A stretch of DNA of 64,000 bases from CAMAVH01 sp036500145 (GCA_036500145.1 DASYCO010000077.1:62001-126000), one strand, 5' to 3'. Counted from the stretch's first letter, positions 56,299-64,000 are shown. The notes: a model not told the origin generated them from the sequence alone. A program made the numbers and translations.

Positions 56299-57221
56299 TG
56301 GCCGATACCGCGTTGCCCGAACCTCTCACGCCGGCGAACTGCGACCTGCGCGACTTTCCCTTCATGCCGCTGGAGGTCAAGCGGCTGTTCGCGTCCGAGT
56401 CCTGGATCCTGGGCACGGGCGAACAGCGCGCCGCTGCGCTCGCCCTCTGGCTGGAGAGCTGGCACCAGGTGCCGGCGGCGAGCCTGCCGGAGGACGACCG
56501 CATGCTCGGCCACCTCGCGCAGGCGAAGAACTGGAAGCGGGTCAAGGACCATGCCATGCGCGGCTGGGTCCGCTGCGCTGACGGGCGCCTCTATCACGCC
56601 GTCGTCGCCGAGAAGGCGCTCGAAGGCTGGATCGAGAAGCTCCTGACGAGCCATGCGGGCGCGACGGGCAACGCCAAGCGCTGGGAGATCACCATCGACA
56701 TCGCCGGCATCGAGACCGAGATCATGACGGCGGTCAGTCTCCTCCGGGCGATTGCGCCCCGATCCAAGCTCCTGCGCAAGAAGGCCGTCGCGACCATCGC
56801 GGCGCGATCCGCAAACGATCCCCCCGGACGCTCCGGAGCATCGCCCCCGATATCCCCCCCGATATCCCCCCCGATATCGCCCCCGAATGGGGGTGGGATC
56901 GCAAGAGAAGGTGAAGGGATTATCTATGGAAGAGAAGTTAATGGATTCCAGACTGAGAGAGACACGCACGCGCGTGGGCGCGGCGCGGGAGACGAGCCCT
57001 CGGCGCACGGCGTGCGCGGGGGAGAGATCGCAGCATCCAGCCAGTCTCGGCCGACCCAACATCGCAACGAACCGGGAGACGACCATGGGCACCATCGCCG
57101 CCAGGGTGGGCAGTCAGCCTTCGCCGCTGCAGCTGCCGCCGCCAAGGCTGACCGCACTCGGGTTGACGCCGATCCTCGCCCGGATGATCGGTCTGACCCC
57201 GCCGACCTGGGTGACGAGTGA
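56298..57221 (+). CDS. DUF1376 phage replication-type protein with disordered C-terminus
   Basis: The 307-residue product begins with a DUF1376 domain (about 12-110; DLRDFPFMPLEVKRLFAS, ALALWLESWHQVPAASLPEDDRML, GWVRCADGRLYHAVV) typical of phage genes in the replication module. From about residue 170 the sequence is low-complexity and contains a 12-base DNA repeat read as Ser-Pro-Pro-Ile. Its last 137 bases overlap the next gene, an unusual amount, so the true end may be earlier if a frameshift has occurred in the repeat region. Confidence 0.75.
   Translation: MADTALPEPLTPANCDLRDFPFMPLEVKRLFASESWILGTGEQRAAALALWLESWHQVPAASLPEDDRMLGHLAQAKNWKRVKDHAMRGWVRCADGRLYHAVVAEKALEGWIEKLLTSHAGATGNAKRWEITIDIAGIETEIMTAVSLLRAIAPRSKLLRKKAVATIAARSANDPPGRSGASPPISPPISPPISPPNGGGIAREGEGIIYGREVNGFQTERDTHARGRGAGDEPSAHGVRGGEIAASSQSRPTQHRNEPGDDHGHHRRQGGQSAFAAAAAAAKADRTRVDADPRPDDRSDPADLGDE
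56842..56884 (+). repeat. 12-base tandem repeat in the DUF1376 gene
   Basis: CGATATC recurs at 56848, 56860 and 56872, each followed by runs of C, making a 12-base unit repeated about three times. Being a multiple of three it keeps the frame. Such runs are slippage-prone. Confidence 0.8.
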
Positions 57222-57753
57222 TCCCTGGCCGGTTCCGCGCCGCGCGCCGGACAAGCCGCTGTGCGACGAGATCGCCGAGGCCCTGCGCCTTCACCGCGAG
57301 GATCTGATCGCGGCGGGCGAGGTCGCCGTCATCGAGCGGCTGGAACGGCTGTCGAAGCACACCTGGCATCCTGACCGCCCTGTTGAGGACTTCCGCGCGC
57401 TGATCGACGACTTCGCGGCAGACCTGTCGGGCTTCTCGGCCAGCGTTCTCGATGAGGCCGTCGCCGAGTACCGGCGCGCGAACCGATGGTTTCCGCACGT
57501 CGCCGACCTGACGGCGATCTGCAAGCGCCTGACGACAGAACGTAGCCGGCGGCTGTGGCGGCTGGAGCGCGTGCTGTGGGCCAAGGCCGAGATGGGGCGC
57601 AAGGCCGAGACCGGCGGTTATCAGAGCTACACGCTCGAACAGAAGATCGAGCACCACCAGATGATGGAAGGCTACTGGCGCGAACGAGGCGACCTCGACC
57701 GCGTCGAAGCCGAGCGCCTTGCACGGGAGACGTTGCTTGCTCAAAAGAGTTGA
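57085..57753 (+). CDS. Phage replication-module protein of unknown function
   Basis: From ATG 57085, behind CGGGAG, the product is 222 residues. It is mostly helical, with EALRLHREDLIAAGEVAVIERLERL, WFPHVADLTAICKRLTTERSRR and a charged C-terminus (QKIEHHQMMEGYWRERGDLDRVEAERLARETLLAQ). The place after a DUF1376 gene suggests a helicase-loader or lambda P-like accessory role; this is inference from synteny. Confidence 0.65.
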   Translation: MGTIAARVGSQPSPLQLPPPRLTALGLTPILARMIGLTPPTWVTSDPWPVPRRAPDKPLCDEIAEALRLHREDLIAAGEVAVIERLERLSKHTWHPDRPVEDFRALIDDFAADLSGFSASVLDEAVAEYRRANRWFPHVADLTAICKRLTTERSRRLWRLERVLWAKAEMGRKAETGGYQSYTLEQKIEHHQMMEGYWRERGDLDRVEAERLARETLLAQKS

Positions 57754-58210
57754 GGCCCAGTCGCCTGCGCCCACCGTCGAGTGGGTGCAGGATCAGTTCC
57801 AGATGGCAGGTCGCGCTATCCGCGCCACGCGTCTGACGGCGCGTGACATCCCACAGGGTGCACGCTCGGGCTGGCCGGAGATCGTGCGCAGCCATGATGA
57901 CCTCTATGCTGCGTTGGTCGGTGCCTCTGACAGCGAGGCAAAGGAGATGGTGGCCGATAGGTACGTCGCTCGGCCCGCCGCAACGCGAGAGGACATCGCG
58001 GCACAGGATCGCTGCATCGTCTGGCTGCTGTGGCTCCCGAAGAAGCGGCAAGCCGTGGTCTTGGGCAGCGCGCTAGGCATTCCACGCCGCCGCATCGGCG
58101 ACATCGTCGGTGTCGACCGCACCACCTTGTGGAGGTGGGAGAAGGACGCTTACGAGGAAATCGTCTATCGCCTGAAAAATAGTTTGCAACACTTGCAACA
58201 GATTCTGTAA
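57737..58210 (+). CDS. DUF6362-like phage regulator
   Basis: A 157-residue protein probably starting at TTG 57737, seven bases after GGGAG, overlapping the previous gene. It matches a phage family I recall as DUF6362: VQDQFQMAGRAIRATR, GWPEIVRSHDDLYAALVG, IVWLLWLPKKRQAVVLGS. The C-terminal part (PRRRIGDIVGVDRTTLWRWEK) is a sigma-70 region 4-like helix-turn-helix. As the last gene before the late region it may act as late-gene activator. Confidence 0.72.
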   Translation: MLKRVEAQSPAPTVEWVQDQFQMAGRAIRATRLTARDIPQGARSGWPEIVRSHDDLYAALVGASDSEAKEMVADRYVARPAATREDIAAQDRCIVWLLWLPKKRQAVVLGSALGIPRRRIGDIVGVDRTTLWRWEKDAYEEIVYRLKNSLQHLQQIL

Positions 58211-58235
58211 GTTCCGTCGCTAAGATGGACAGACG

Positions 58236-58268
58236 AACGCCCGCACGGTCAACGACCTTGCGGGCGTC
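58236..58268 (+). other. Nested stem-loop after the early operon
   Basis: ACGCCCGC pairs with GCGGGCGT around an inner GGTC-AAC-GACC hairpin, giving one long interrupted stem of about 13 pairs 26 bases after the early operon's last stop. The terminator lies just downstream. It may stabilise the 3' end of the early transcript or be part of a small RNA; no family recognised. Confidence 0.55.
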
Positions 58269-58282
58269 GTCGTTTCAGGGAT

Positions 58283-58318
58283 AAAGCCCGCCTCAGTCGA
58301 CCGAGGTGGGCTTTTTGT
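58283..58318 (+). terminator. Intrinsic terminator of the early rightward operon
   Basis: AAAGCCCGCCTC and GAGGTGGGCTTT form a 12-base stem (one G-T pair) around an 8-base loop, followed by TT and GTTATT. It lies 73 bases after the DUF6362-like stop and separates early genes from the HNH-terminase late region. Confidence 0.88.
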
Positions 58319-58361
58319 TATTCCTCATCAAACTAGCGCAAGGCCTGATCCGGTATCGCTC

Positions 58362-58742
58362 ATGGTGAAACTTCGGACACTCGCGCCTAGCTTGCCGACC
58401 GCTGACACCTCCATTGCGAAGGCCCCGCCGAAGACAGCCGATGCGTTCTACCTGTCGGCCGAATGGCGCGTGCTCGTTGGTCGCCTGCTCGTCGTTCGCT
58501 TCGGTGACAAGGCTCAGGCCCGCTGCCAAGACCCCAAGTGCCAGTACCCGTCCCGTACCGGCATCCGCCTGTTTGGCGATCATGTCGTCGAGCTGCAGGA
58601 CGGCGGCGCGCCGCTCGACCCTGCCAACGTCCTGTTCCGCTGCGGATCGTGCCACACCCGAAAGACCATCGAGGTCCGCGCGCAACGCATGGCTCGCCGC
58701 TCTGCCCCCGTTGAAGGGGGGGGGATGTCCGCGAAAAAGTGA
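58362..58742 (+). CDS. HNH endonuclease next to terminase
   Basis: A 126-residue HNH nuclease with a zinc-binding RCQDPKCQ, the HNH core FGDHVVELQDGGAPLDPANVLFRC and the end SCHTRKT. In HK97-like phages an HNH protein beside the terminase is needed with the large subunit for genome cutting at packaging sites; a homing role is less likely here. First gene of the late region. Confidence 0.9.
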   Translation: MVKLRTLAPSLPTADTSIAKAPPKTADAFYLSAEWRVLVGRLLVVRFGDKAQARCQDPKCQYPSRTGIRLFGDHVVELQDGGAPLDPANVLFRCGSCHTRKTIEVRAQRMARRSAPVEGGGMSAKK

Positions 58743-58788
58743 AACGGGGCCTCCAACCGTTTGGGGCTCATTCGGAGATTATTTTTCG

Positions 58789-59265
58789 ATGGCTGGAAAT
58801 TTCGACCTCCTTGGTGATCCGATACCGGAGAACTGGGGCAAGCGTGGTCGGCCTCCGCATCTGCCGACAGAGCTAAACCGCAACAAAGTCAGGCTCTTGC
58901 TCGCCTTCGGTTGGCTCGAAGAGCGCATCGCCCGGGCGCTGCGCATCACGAAGCCGACTTTGCGAAAGCATTATTTTTCCGAGCTCAAGCATCGCGACGA
59001 AGCGCGCGATGCCTTGGAGGCCAATCACAAGAGCATGCTCTACGAGGCGGCGACGAAGGGAAACGTCGGCGCGATGAAAGAGCTTGGCCGGCTGATCGAC
59101 CGTGATCTGCTGGCGCGTAGCGTGCGCGACTTCGAAGACGACAGAAGCGAGGCACGTACGCCGAAGCTCGGCAAGAAGGAAGAGGCCAGCAAGATGGCCC
59201 AGACGGCTGGCGACGGCAGCATCTGGGGCGATGACCTGAAATCGCCGGCGGCGCGATTGAACTGA
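58789..59265 (+). CDS. Terminase small subunit-like protein
   Basis: A 158-residue protein from ATG 58789 (GGAG 13 bases upstream). It has a helix-turn-helix (VRLLLAFGWLEERIARALRITKPTLRKHYF) near the N-terminus, then LEANHKSMLYEAATKGNVGAMKELGRLIDRDLL, both usual in small terminase subunits that bind the packaging site. Its stop overlaps the large-subunit start (TGATG). Assignment rests on position plus the helix-turn-helix. Confidence 0.8.
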   Translation: MAGNFDLLGDPIPENWGKRGRPPHLPTELNRNKVRLLLAFGWLEERIARALRITKPTLRKHYFSELKHRDEARDALEANHKSMLYEAATKGNVGAMKELGRLIDRDLLARSVRDFEDDRSEARTPKLGKKEEASKMAQTAGDGSIWGDDLKSPAARLN

Positions 59266-60947
59266 TGCTCACCTGGGACACGTCCTGCCTCGACTGGAAG
59301 GAACGCCTCCTTTCCGGCCGATCGCTGGTCCCTGACTTGCCGCTGTTCGAGGATGAGGCCGCGCGCGCGCTGCGGGTGTTCAAGAGGCTGAGAATCCCGG
59401 ACCTGATCGGCCGGCCGACGATGGGGGAGATGGCGGGGCCGTGGCTGTTCCCGATCGTCGAAGCGATTTTCGGGTCTTATGACCCGGACATTCACCGGCG
59501 GATGATCCAGGAATTCTTTTGGCTGATCCCGAAGAAGAACGCGAAGACCTCGACCGCGGCGGCCATCATGGTCGAAGCGCTGATCCTCAACTACCGGCCG
59601 GAAGCCGAGTACGTCCTGATCGCGCCGACAAAGGACATCGCGGATCGGTCGTTCAATCAGGCGCAGAACACCATCCGGGCCGATGTCGAACTCGACAAGG
59701 TTTTCCAGGTTCAACGTCACCTCCGCACCATCCAGCATCGCCTGTCCGGCGCCATGCTGCAGGTCAAGGCGGCCGACACGGACATCGTGACCGGCGGCAA
59801 GCAGGTTGGGACGCTGGTCGACGAGATCCATCAGCTCGGGAGCAAGAAGGACGCCGCAGACATCATGCTGGAGCTGCGCGGCGCGCTGACAGCGCGTCCT
59901 GACGGCTTCCTGGTGACCATTACGACCCAATCGAAGAAGCCTCCAGCGGGCATCTTCAAGACCGAGCTGCAGAACGCTCGCGACGTGCGGGACGGAAAGC
60001 TGAAACTCCCGCTATTGCCGATCCTCTACGAGTTGCCGCATGAACTGGCGCGCGACGGTGGCTGGAAGGAGCGCAAATATTGGGGCCTGGTCAACCCGAA
60101 CCTAAGGCGGTCAGTCGACGAGGCGTTCCTCGAGCAGCAGCTTTCCAAAGTTGAGAAAGGTGACGCAGGCGCGCTGGCGCTATTCGCCTCGCAGCATTTC
60201 AACGTCGAGATCGGCCTCGCCCTGCAGAGCGACCGCTGGGCCGGCGCCGACTTCTGGGAGGCCCAAGGCGACCCGACTCTGACCCTGGAGAGCCTGCTGG
60301 AGCGCTGCGAAGTCGCGGTGATCGCCGTTGACGGCGGCGGACTAGACGACCTGCTGGCCTTGAACGTCACAGGCCGCGAGAAGCATAGCCGTCGATGGCT
60401 GAGCTGGAACAAGACCTGGGTCCATCGCTCAGTGCTCGATCTGCGTCAGTCAGAGGCATCGCGCCTGCTCGACTTCGAGGCCGCCGGCGAGCTGGTCATC
60501 GTCGACGATATGCAGATGGCTTTCGAAGACCTGGCGCAGACTGCGGCGCAGGTGAAGGCGAGCGGGATACTCGCCGAGAAGAATGCAGTCGGGATGGACC
60601 CCATGGGCGTCGGTCTGATCGTCGAGGCGCTGGCTGAAGAAGGGATCGAAAACGTCGAAGGTCAGCCGCTGGTCGTCATCGGCATCAGCCAGGGCTGGAA
60701 ATTGAACGGGGCGATCAAGACGAGCGAGGTCAAGCTCTCGAGTCATGAACTTGTGCATGCCGGCCAGGCCATCTGCGCCTGGGCGGTCGGCAACGCCAAG
60801 GTCGTGCCCCAGGGCAACGCGATCACGATCACGAAGCAGGCGGCGGGCACGGCGAAGATCGACCCGCTGATGGCGCTCTTCATCGCGACGGCGCTGATGA
60901 GCATGAACCCGGCCGCAACGCCGAAATACGACGTGTTCTTCGTCTAG
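59265..60947 (+). CDS. Terminase large subunit
   Basis: The 560-residue ATPase-nuclease pumps DNA into the capsid. The N-terminal ATPase has Walker A at about 89-96 (PKKNAKTS), Walker B with Asp186-Glu187 (VGTLVDEIHQ), and a coupling region ending in TITTQSKKPPAG; the C-terminal nuclease has the acidic VIAVDGGGLDDLLAL and a later Asp cluster. It belongs to the HK97/Sfi21-type family. The protease-capsid gene follows after 23 bases, with no portal gene in between. Confidence 0.95.
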   Translation: MLTWDTSCLDWKERLLSGRSLVPDLPLFEDEAARALRVFKRLRIPDLIGRPTMGEMAGPWLFPIVEAIFGSYDPDIHRRMIQEFFWLIPKKNAKTSTAAAIMVEALILNYRPEAEYVLIAPTKDIADRSFNQAQNTIRADVELDKVFQVQRHLRTIQHRLSGAMLQVKAADTDIVTGGKQVGTLVDEIHQLGSKKDAADIMLELRGALTARPDGFLVTITTQSKKPPAGIFKTELQNARDVRDGKLKLPLLPILYELPHELARDGGWKERKYWGLVNPNLRRSVDEAFLEQQLSKVEKGDAGALALFASQHFNVEIGLALQSDRWAGADFWEAQGDPTLTLESLLERCEVAVIAVDGGGLDDLLALNVTGREKHSRRWLSWNKTWVHRSVLDLRQSEASRLLDFEAAGELVIVDDMQMAFEDLAQTAAQVKASGILAEKNAVGMDPMGVGLIVEALAEEGIENVEGQPLVVIGISQGWKLNGAIKTSEVKLSSHELVHAGQAICAWAVGNAKVVPQGNAITITKQAAGTAKIDPLMALFIATALMSMNPAATPKYDVFFV

Positions 60948-60970
60948 GGCGCGCGGCGCCGGAGGGAAAA

Positions 60971-62938
60971 ATGGATCGGGCCTATTCGCTATTGACCGTC
61001 AAGGCTGTCGATGATGACCAGCGCATCATCCGCGGCACCGCCACCACACCCAGCCCTGACCGGGTGGGCGATATCGTCGAACCCCTCGGCGTGCTGTTCA
61101 ACAATCCGATGTCTCTGTTGCATCAACACGACAACAAAAAGCCCGTTGGCACAGTGGTGTTCGACAAGCCCACAAAGAATGGAATCACCTTCGAAGCGCA
61201 CCTGCCGAAGATCGAAATAGCCGGCCCGCTCAAGGATCGCGTCGACACGGCATGGGGCGAGGTCAAGGCTGGTCTGGTCCGCGCCGTGTCCATCGGCTTT
61301 CGTCCTCTCGAATATTCGTTCATGGAAAACGGCGGCATTCGCTACACCGAAACCGAGGTGATCGAGCTTTCGCTCGTCACGATCCCGGCCAATGCCGAGG
61401 CCACCATCACCCAGATCAAGTCGATTGACGCCCCTGTGCTTGCCGCGACCGGCAAGGAGCCTAAGACGTCTGATCGGCCTGTCGATCCCGGCGCTTCGGG
61501 AACCATCCACAAAACCGTCAAGCTCTTGAAGCCCAAGGAGAATACGATGAAGACCATCGCGGAACAGATTTCCGCCTACCAGTCCTCTCGCGACCAGAAG
61601 TTCGCGAAGATGACCGAGATCATGAACAAGTCGGCCGAGGCTGGCGAAACTCTCAGCGCCGATCAGACCGAGGAATACGACACCCTCGACGGCGAAGTGA
61701 AGGCCATCGACGCGCACCTCGTGCGCCTGGCGACCATGGAAGCCAACGCGGCGAAGTCGGCTAAGCCGGTGATCAAGGCCATGACCGTCGAAGAGGGCGG
61801 TGCCGCGCGCGCCGGCGTCGTCGTCAAGGCCTCGGCGAAGCTGCAGCCCGGCGTGGCGTTCGCCCGCTTTGCCAAGGTCAAGGCGGTCAGCCGTCTCGAC
61901 AATATCGACACGCTGAAGGTCGCCGAACGCATGTACGGCGCCGACAGCGACGTCGTCGCCATGGTCAAGGCGAACGAAGTCACCCCCGGTTCGAACATCT
62001 CGGGCAACTGGGCGTCCGACTTGACCGGCCCGCAGGGCTCGACCTATGCCGATTTCGCCGAATTTCTGCGCCCGGCGACCATCCTGGGCAAGTTCGGCGT
62101 CGGCAGCGTGCCGGGCCTGCGCAAGGTGCCGTTCCGCGAGCCGCTGATCTCGCAGACCGGCGGTGGCGCCGGCTACTGGGTCGGCGAAGGCAAGCCCAAG
62201 CCGCTGACCTCCTTCGACTTCGACCGGACGACGATCGAGCCCTTGAAGGTCGCCAATATCGCCGTGCTGACCGAAGAGAACGTCCGCAGCTCCAATCCGA
62301 GCTCGGAACTCATCGTTCGCGACGCGTTGCGCGACGCCCTGGTTGCGACCCAGGATACCGCCTTCATCGACCCGACCAATGCCGGCACCTCCAATGTCAA
62401 GCCGGCGTCGATCACCAACGGCGCTGCCGCGATCGCCTCGACCGGCACGGACGCCGACCATGTCCGTCTCGACGTGCGGGCGGTCTTCCAGAAGTTCATC
62501 GACGCGGACAATCCGCCGGAGAGCGGCGTCTGGATCATGTCGACCAGCAATGCCCTGGCGTTGTCTCTCATGGTCAACACCCTCGGCCAGCGTGAATTCC
62601 CGGAAATCACCATGCGCGGAGGCTTCTTCGAGGGCATGCCCGTGCTGGCGTCGCGCTATGCCGGCACCAACGTGGCTCTCGTCAACGCCTCGGACATCTA
62701 CGAGGCCGACGACGGCGACGTGACCGTCGACATGAGCCGCGAGGCGTCGCTCGAGATGAAGAGCGCGACTCTCAGCCAGGACGGCTCGGCCGGTACGGGC
62801 GCTTCGCTCGTCTCGCTCTGGCAGAACAACCTGGTCGGCTTGCGCGCCGAGAAGACCATCAACTGGAAGCGGCGCCGCGCTTCGGGCGTCGCCTATTTGA
62901 CGGGCGTGGCGTGGGGCGGCGCGGTCCCTGCTTCCTAA
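60971..62938 (+). CDS. Fused HK97 prohead protease and major capsid protein
   Basis: The 655-residue product joins a U35-type prohead protease (about 1-160; His51 or His53 in LLHQHDN, Ser107 in VRAVSIGF) to an HK97-fold major capsid protein (about 195-655; delta/scaffold helix at 200-260, GTNVALVNASDIYEADDGDV and the final NLVGLRAEKTINWKRRRASGV). In most phages these are separate genes, with the protease cutting the capsid N-terminal scaffold. An internal ATG (61547, residue 193) with AAGGAG six bases ahead could also produce a separate 463-residue capsid protein. Confidence 0.94.
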   Translation: MDRAYSLLTVKAVDDDQRIIRGTATTPSPDRVGDIVEPLGVLFNNPMSLLHQHDNKKPVGTVVFDKPTKNGITFEAHLPKIEIAGPLKDRVDTAWGEVKAGLVRAVSIGFRPLEYSFMENGGIRYTETEVIELSLVTIPANAEATITQIKSIDAPVLAATGKEPKTSDRPVDPGASGTIHKTVKLLKPKENTMKTIAEQISAYQSSRDQKFAKMTEIMNKSAEAGETLSADQTEEYDTLDGEVKAIDAHLVRLATMEANAAKSAKPVIKAMTVEEGGAARAGVVVKASAKLQPGVAFARFAKVKAVSRLDNIDTLKVAERMYGADSDVVAMVKANEVTPGSNISGNWASDLTGPQGSTYADFAEFLRPATILGKFGVGSVPGLRKVPFREPLISQTGGGAGYWVGEGKPKPLTSFDFDRTTIEPLKVANIAVLTEENVRSSNPSSELIVRDALRDALVATQDTAFIDPTNAGTSNVKPASITNGAAAIASTGTDADHVRLDVRAVFQKFIDADNPPESGVWIMSTSNALALSLMVNTLGQREFPEITMRGGFFEGMPVLASRYAGTNVALVNASDIYEADDGDVTVDMSREASLEMKSATLSQDGSAGTGASLVSLWQNNLVGLRAEKTINWKRRRASGVAYLTGVAWGGAVPAS

Positions 62939-63007
62939 GCCGGCCAACGTCAAGCTTCGGAAGGGCGGCAGGTAGCCGCCCTTTCTTTCCTCTCTACGGA
63001 GGCTGCA

Positions 63008-63316
63008 ATGAAGAATCTGATCGCCGTAAAGCCCATGGTCTACGCGACGCGCCGCCTTGTGGCGGGCCAGCGGTTCGAAGCGAAAGACCGCGACGCCGTG
63101 ATCCTGATCGGCGGCAAGAAGGCCAAGGAAGATCGAGAGATTGGCGAGCTCCCGCCGCCGTCTTCTGCGTTGCTCGACAAAGCCAAGGCCAATGCGCCAG
63201 CTGGTGATATCGCCGCGATGCGCGTCGAATACAAGAACGTCGCCGGCAAGAACGCCTTCAATGGCTGGGACGCTGCGACTCTGCGCGACAAGCTCGCGGA
63301 AGCCCGGAAAGCCTGA
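63008..63316 (+). CDS. Small head-region protein
   Basis: A 102-residue protein with GGAG before ATG 63008. The N-terminal part (VYATRRLVAGQRFEAKDRDAVILIGGKKAKED) is beta-rich; the C-terminal YKNVAGKNAFNGWDAATLRDKLAEA is a short helix-extended-loop-helix motif common to capsid-adjacent phage proteins. It may decorate or complete the head, inferred from position. Confidence 0.75.
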   Translation: MKNLIAVKPMVYATRRLVAGQRFEAKDRDAVILIGGKKAKEDREIGELPPPSSALLDKAKANAPAGDIAAMRVEYKNVAGKNAFNGWDAATLRDKLAEARKA

Positions 63317-63603
63317 TGGCCGGCGAAGAGGGCATCACCAACCTGGGTGACATTCCCCGGGGCATGACCTTCGAACAGGCCATCAAAGCGACCAGGCACC
63401 TGCGCCAGTATTCCATCGACCGCCACGACGGCGGAAACCGTCTGACCATTTGCGACACCTTGCGGCAAATCTGGCTGACCCTCGACGGCATGCCGAACAG
63501 CACGGAAAAAGACCTGATCGTCGAATACGTCCAGGCAGCCGCCGACATGGCGAAGCGCATGGACGCCCGGATCAAAGAACTGAAGGCGCAGCTCCATGGA
63601 TGA
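63316..63603 (+). CDS. Hypothetical head-region protein
   Basis: A 95-residue soluble helical protein, overlapping the previous stop by one base (TGATG). It has DIPRGMTFEQAIKATRHLRQY and a C-terminal amphipathic helix (AAADMAKRMDARIKELKAQ). Position between capsid and a glycosyltransferase-like gene gives no clear role. Confidence 0.65.
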   Translation: MAGEEGITNLGDIPRGMTFEQAIKATRHLRQYSIDRHDGGNRLTICDTLRQIWLTLDGMPNSTEKDLIVEYVQAAADMAKRMDARIKELKAQLHG

Positions 63604-64000
63604 CCTGACCGTGATGACTTGGCTGTGGCGTCAGGATGGCGGACGCGTGGCCTATGCCGCGCACCACGTCAACATCTGGGCAGACATGGTGCGCCGCCAT
63701 CTTTCGACCCCACACCGCATCGCCTGCGTCACCGACATGCCGGATGGCATCGACCCGTGGATCGACATCATCACGCCGCCGCGCGACTTCGTGTCGGTGT
63801 GCATTCCGACCTGGGGCGTCGACAAGCCGCAATGTCTGCGCCGCATCGCGCTGTTTCGCCCCGATGCGGCCGATATTTTCGGGGCGCGCTTCGTCTCTAT
63901 GGACATGGACTGCGTCATCACCGGCGAGATCGCCCCCCTCTTCGCCGATGCGGCCGACTTCAAGATGTACCGCGGGACGACCAATGAGCGGCCTTACAAC
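63596..64000 (+). CDS. Phage glycosyltransferase-like protein (partial)
   Basis: A frame opens at ATG 63596, overlapping the previous gene by 8 bases, and runs off the window after 135 codons. It reads LTVMTWLWRQDGGRVAYAAHH, HRIACVTDMPDGIDPW and ends with FVSMDMDCVITGEIAPLF, where DMDC supplies the metal-binding DxD motif of nucleotide-sugar glycosyltransferases (GT8-like). Phage proteins like this could glycosylate virion proteins or lipopolysaccharide. The C-terminus is missing, so this is tentative. Confidence 0.7.
   Translation, partial: MDDLTVMTWLWRQDGGRVAYAAHHVNIWADMVRRHLSTPHRIACVTDMPDGIDPWIDIITPPRDFVSVCIPTWGVDKPQCLRRIALFRPDAADIFGARFVSMDMDCVITGEIAPLFADAADFKMYRGTTNERPYN

Larger units (their letters stand above)
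41813..64000. mobile_element. Temperate HK97-type prophage, right end outside the window
   Basis: From the tRNA-Met 3' end to the window edge the content is phage-like: large serine recombinase, DUF2303 and ParB-like proteins, LexA-type repressor between divergent promoters, adenine and cytosine methyltransferases, DUF1376 replication-type protein, HNH endonuclease, terminase subunits and a protease-capsid fusion. Gene density is very high with many ATGA overlaps. At least 22 kb is present; portal, tail and lysis genes and the right attachment site must lie beyond 64000. No gene appears broken, so it may be intact. Confidence 0.95.

Noticed and set aside
41813..64000. CRISPR array or anti-phage defence island in the mobile region
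   Set aside because: No regularly spaced direct repeats with unique spacers; the gene content is that of a prophage.

Overview
The window is GC-rich chromosomal DNA from an alphaproteobacterium. The evidence is an NDUFA12-type complex I accessory protein, DUF2155 and PAS_5 proteins, an RNase E with a large insertion in its S1 domain, a BepA-like M48 protease, a single-polypeptide ThiS-ThiG and a 2-thiouridylase next to a cysteine desulfurase operon. Gene content fits a motile Rhodospirillales-like bacterium (two chemoreceptors), but the order is inferred, not proven.

Bases 1-41,750 are ordinary host chromosome. From the left come an envelope/respiration cluster (NDUFA12, MlaD, a small conserved protein, DUF2155), then a leftward cluster for protein turnover and lipid/aromatic precursors (aat, accC, accB, aroQ). 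Next are two small sensory/membrane genes, thiSG, maiA, a periplasmic M48 protease, a gamma-glutamyltransferase-like lipoprotein and an aminotransferase. RNase E is followed by cell-wall genes (amiC, PBP1A), a chemoreceptor, prfB with its programmed +1 frameshift, a cupin, a peroxiredoxin with a histone-like tail, glnE, an AsmA/YhdP-like protein, tyrS, anmK, a second chemoreceptor and an alpha/beta hydrolase. The block closes with a sulfur-trafficking operon: cysE, iscR, two cysteine desulfurases, a [2Fe-2S] ferredoxin and mnmA.

From 41,813 to the right edge lies a temperate, HK97-type siphophage-like prophage. It is inserted at the 3' end of a tRNA-Met(CAT) gene; the stop codon of its large serine recombinase lies inside that tRNA. 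Leftward genes (48.6 to 41.8 kb) hold small phage proteins, DUF2303, a ParB-like protein and the recombinase. A LexA/CI-type self-cleaving repressor sits at 49.2-49.9 kb, with a secreted protein co-directional downstream. Five copies of a palindromic operator (GCGGAT-N4-ATCCGC) lie in three promoter positions: the leftward promoter, the repressor's own promoter and the rightward promoter. From 50.0 to 58.2 kb runs a dense early operon in which ten junctions are ATGA overlaps; it encodes regulators, an m5C methyltransferase with tandem repeats, an adenine methyltransferase and replication-type proteins. After a terminator come HNH endonuclease, small and large terminase, a prohead protease fused to the major capsid protein, two small head-region proteins and a glycosyltransferase-like gene cut by the window edge. 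The right attachment site is not in the window.

The best candidates for something new are the compact operator circuit with a probable leaderless repressor mRNA, the protease-capsid fusion with an internal ribosome binding site, the repeat-containing m5C methyltransferase, the nucleophile-less GGT-like lipoprotein and the ThiS-ThiG fusion.
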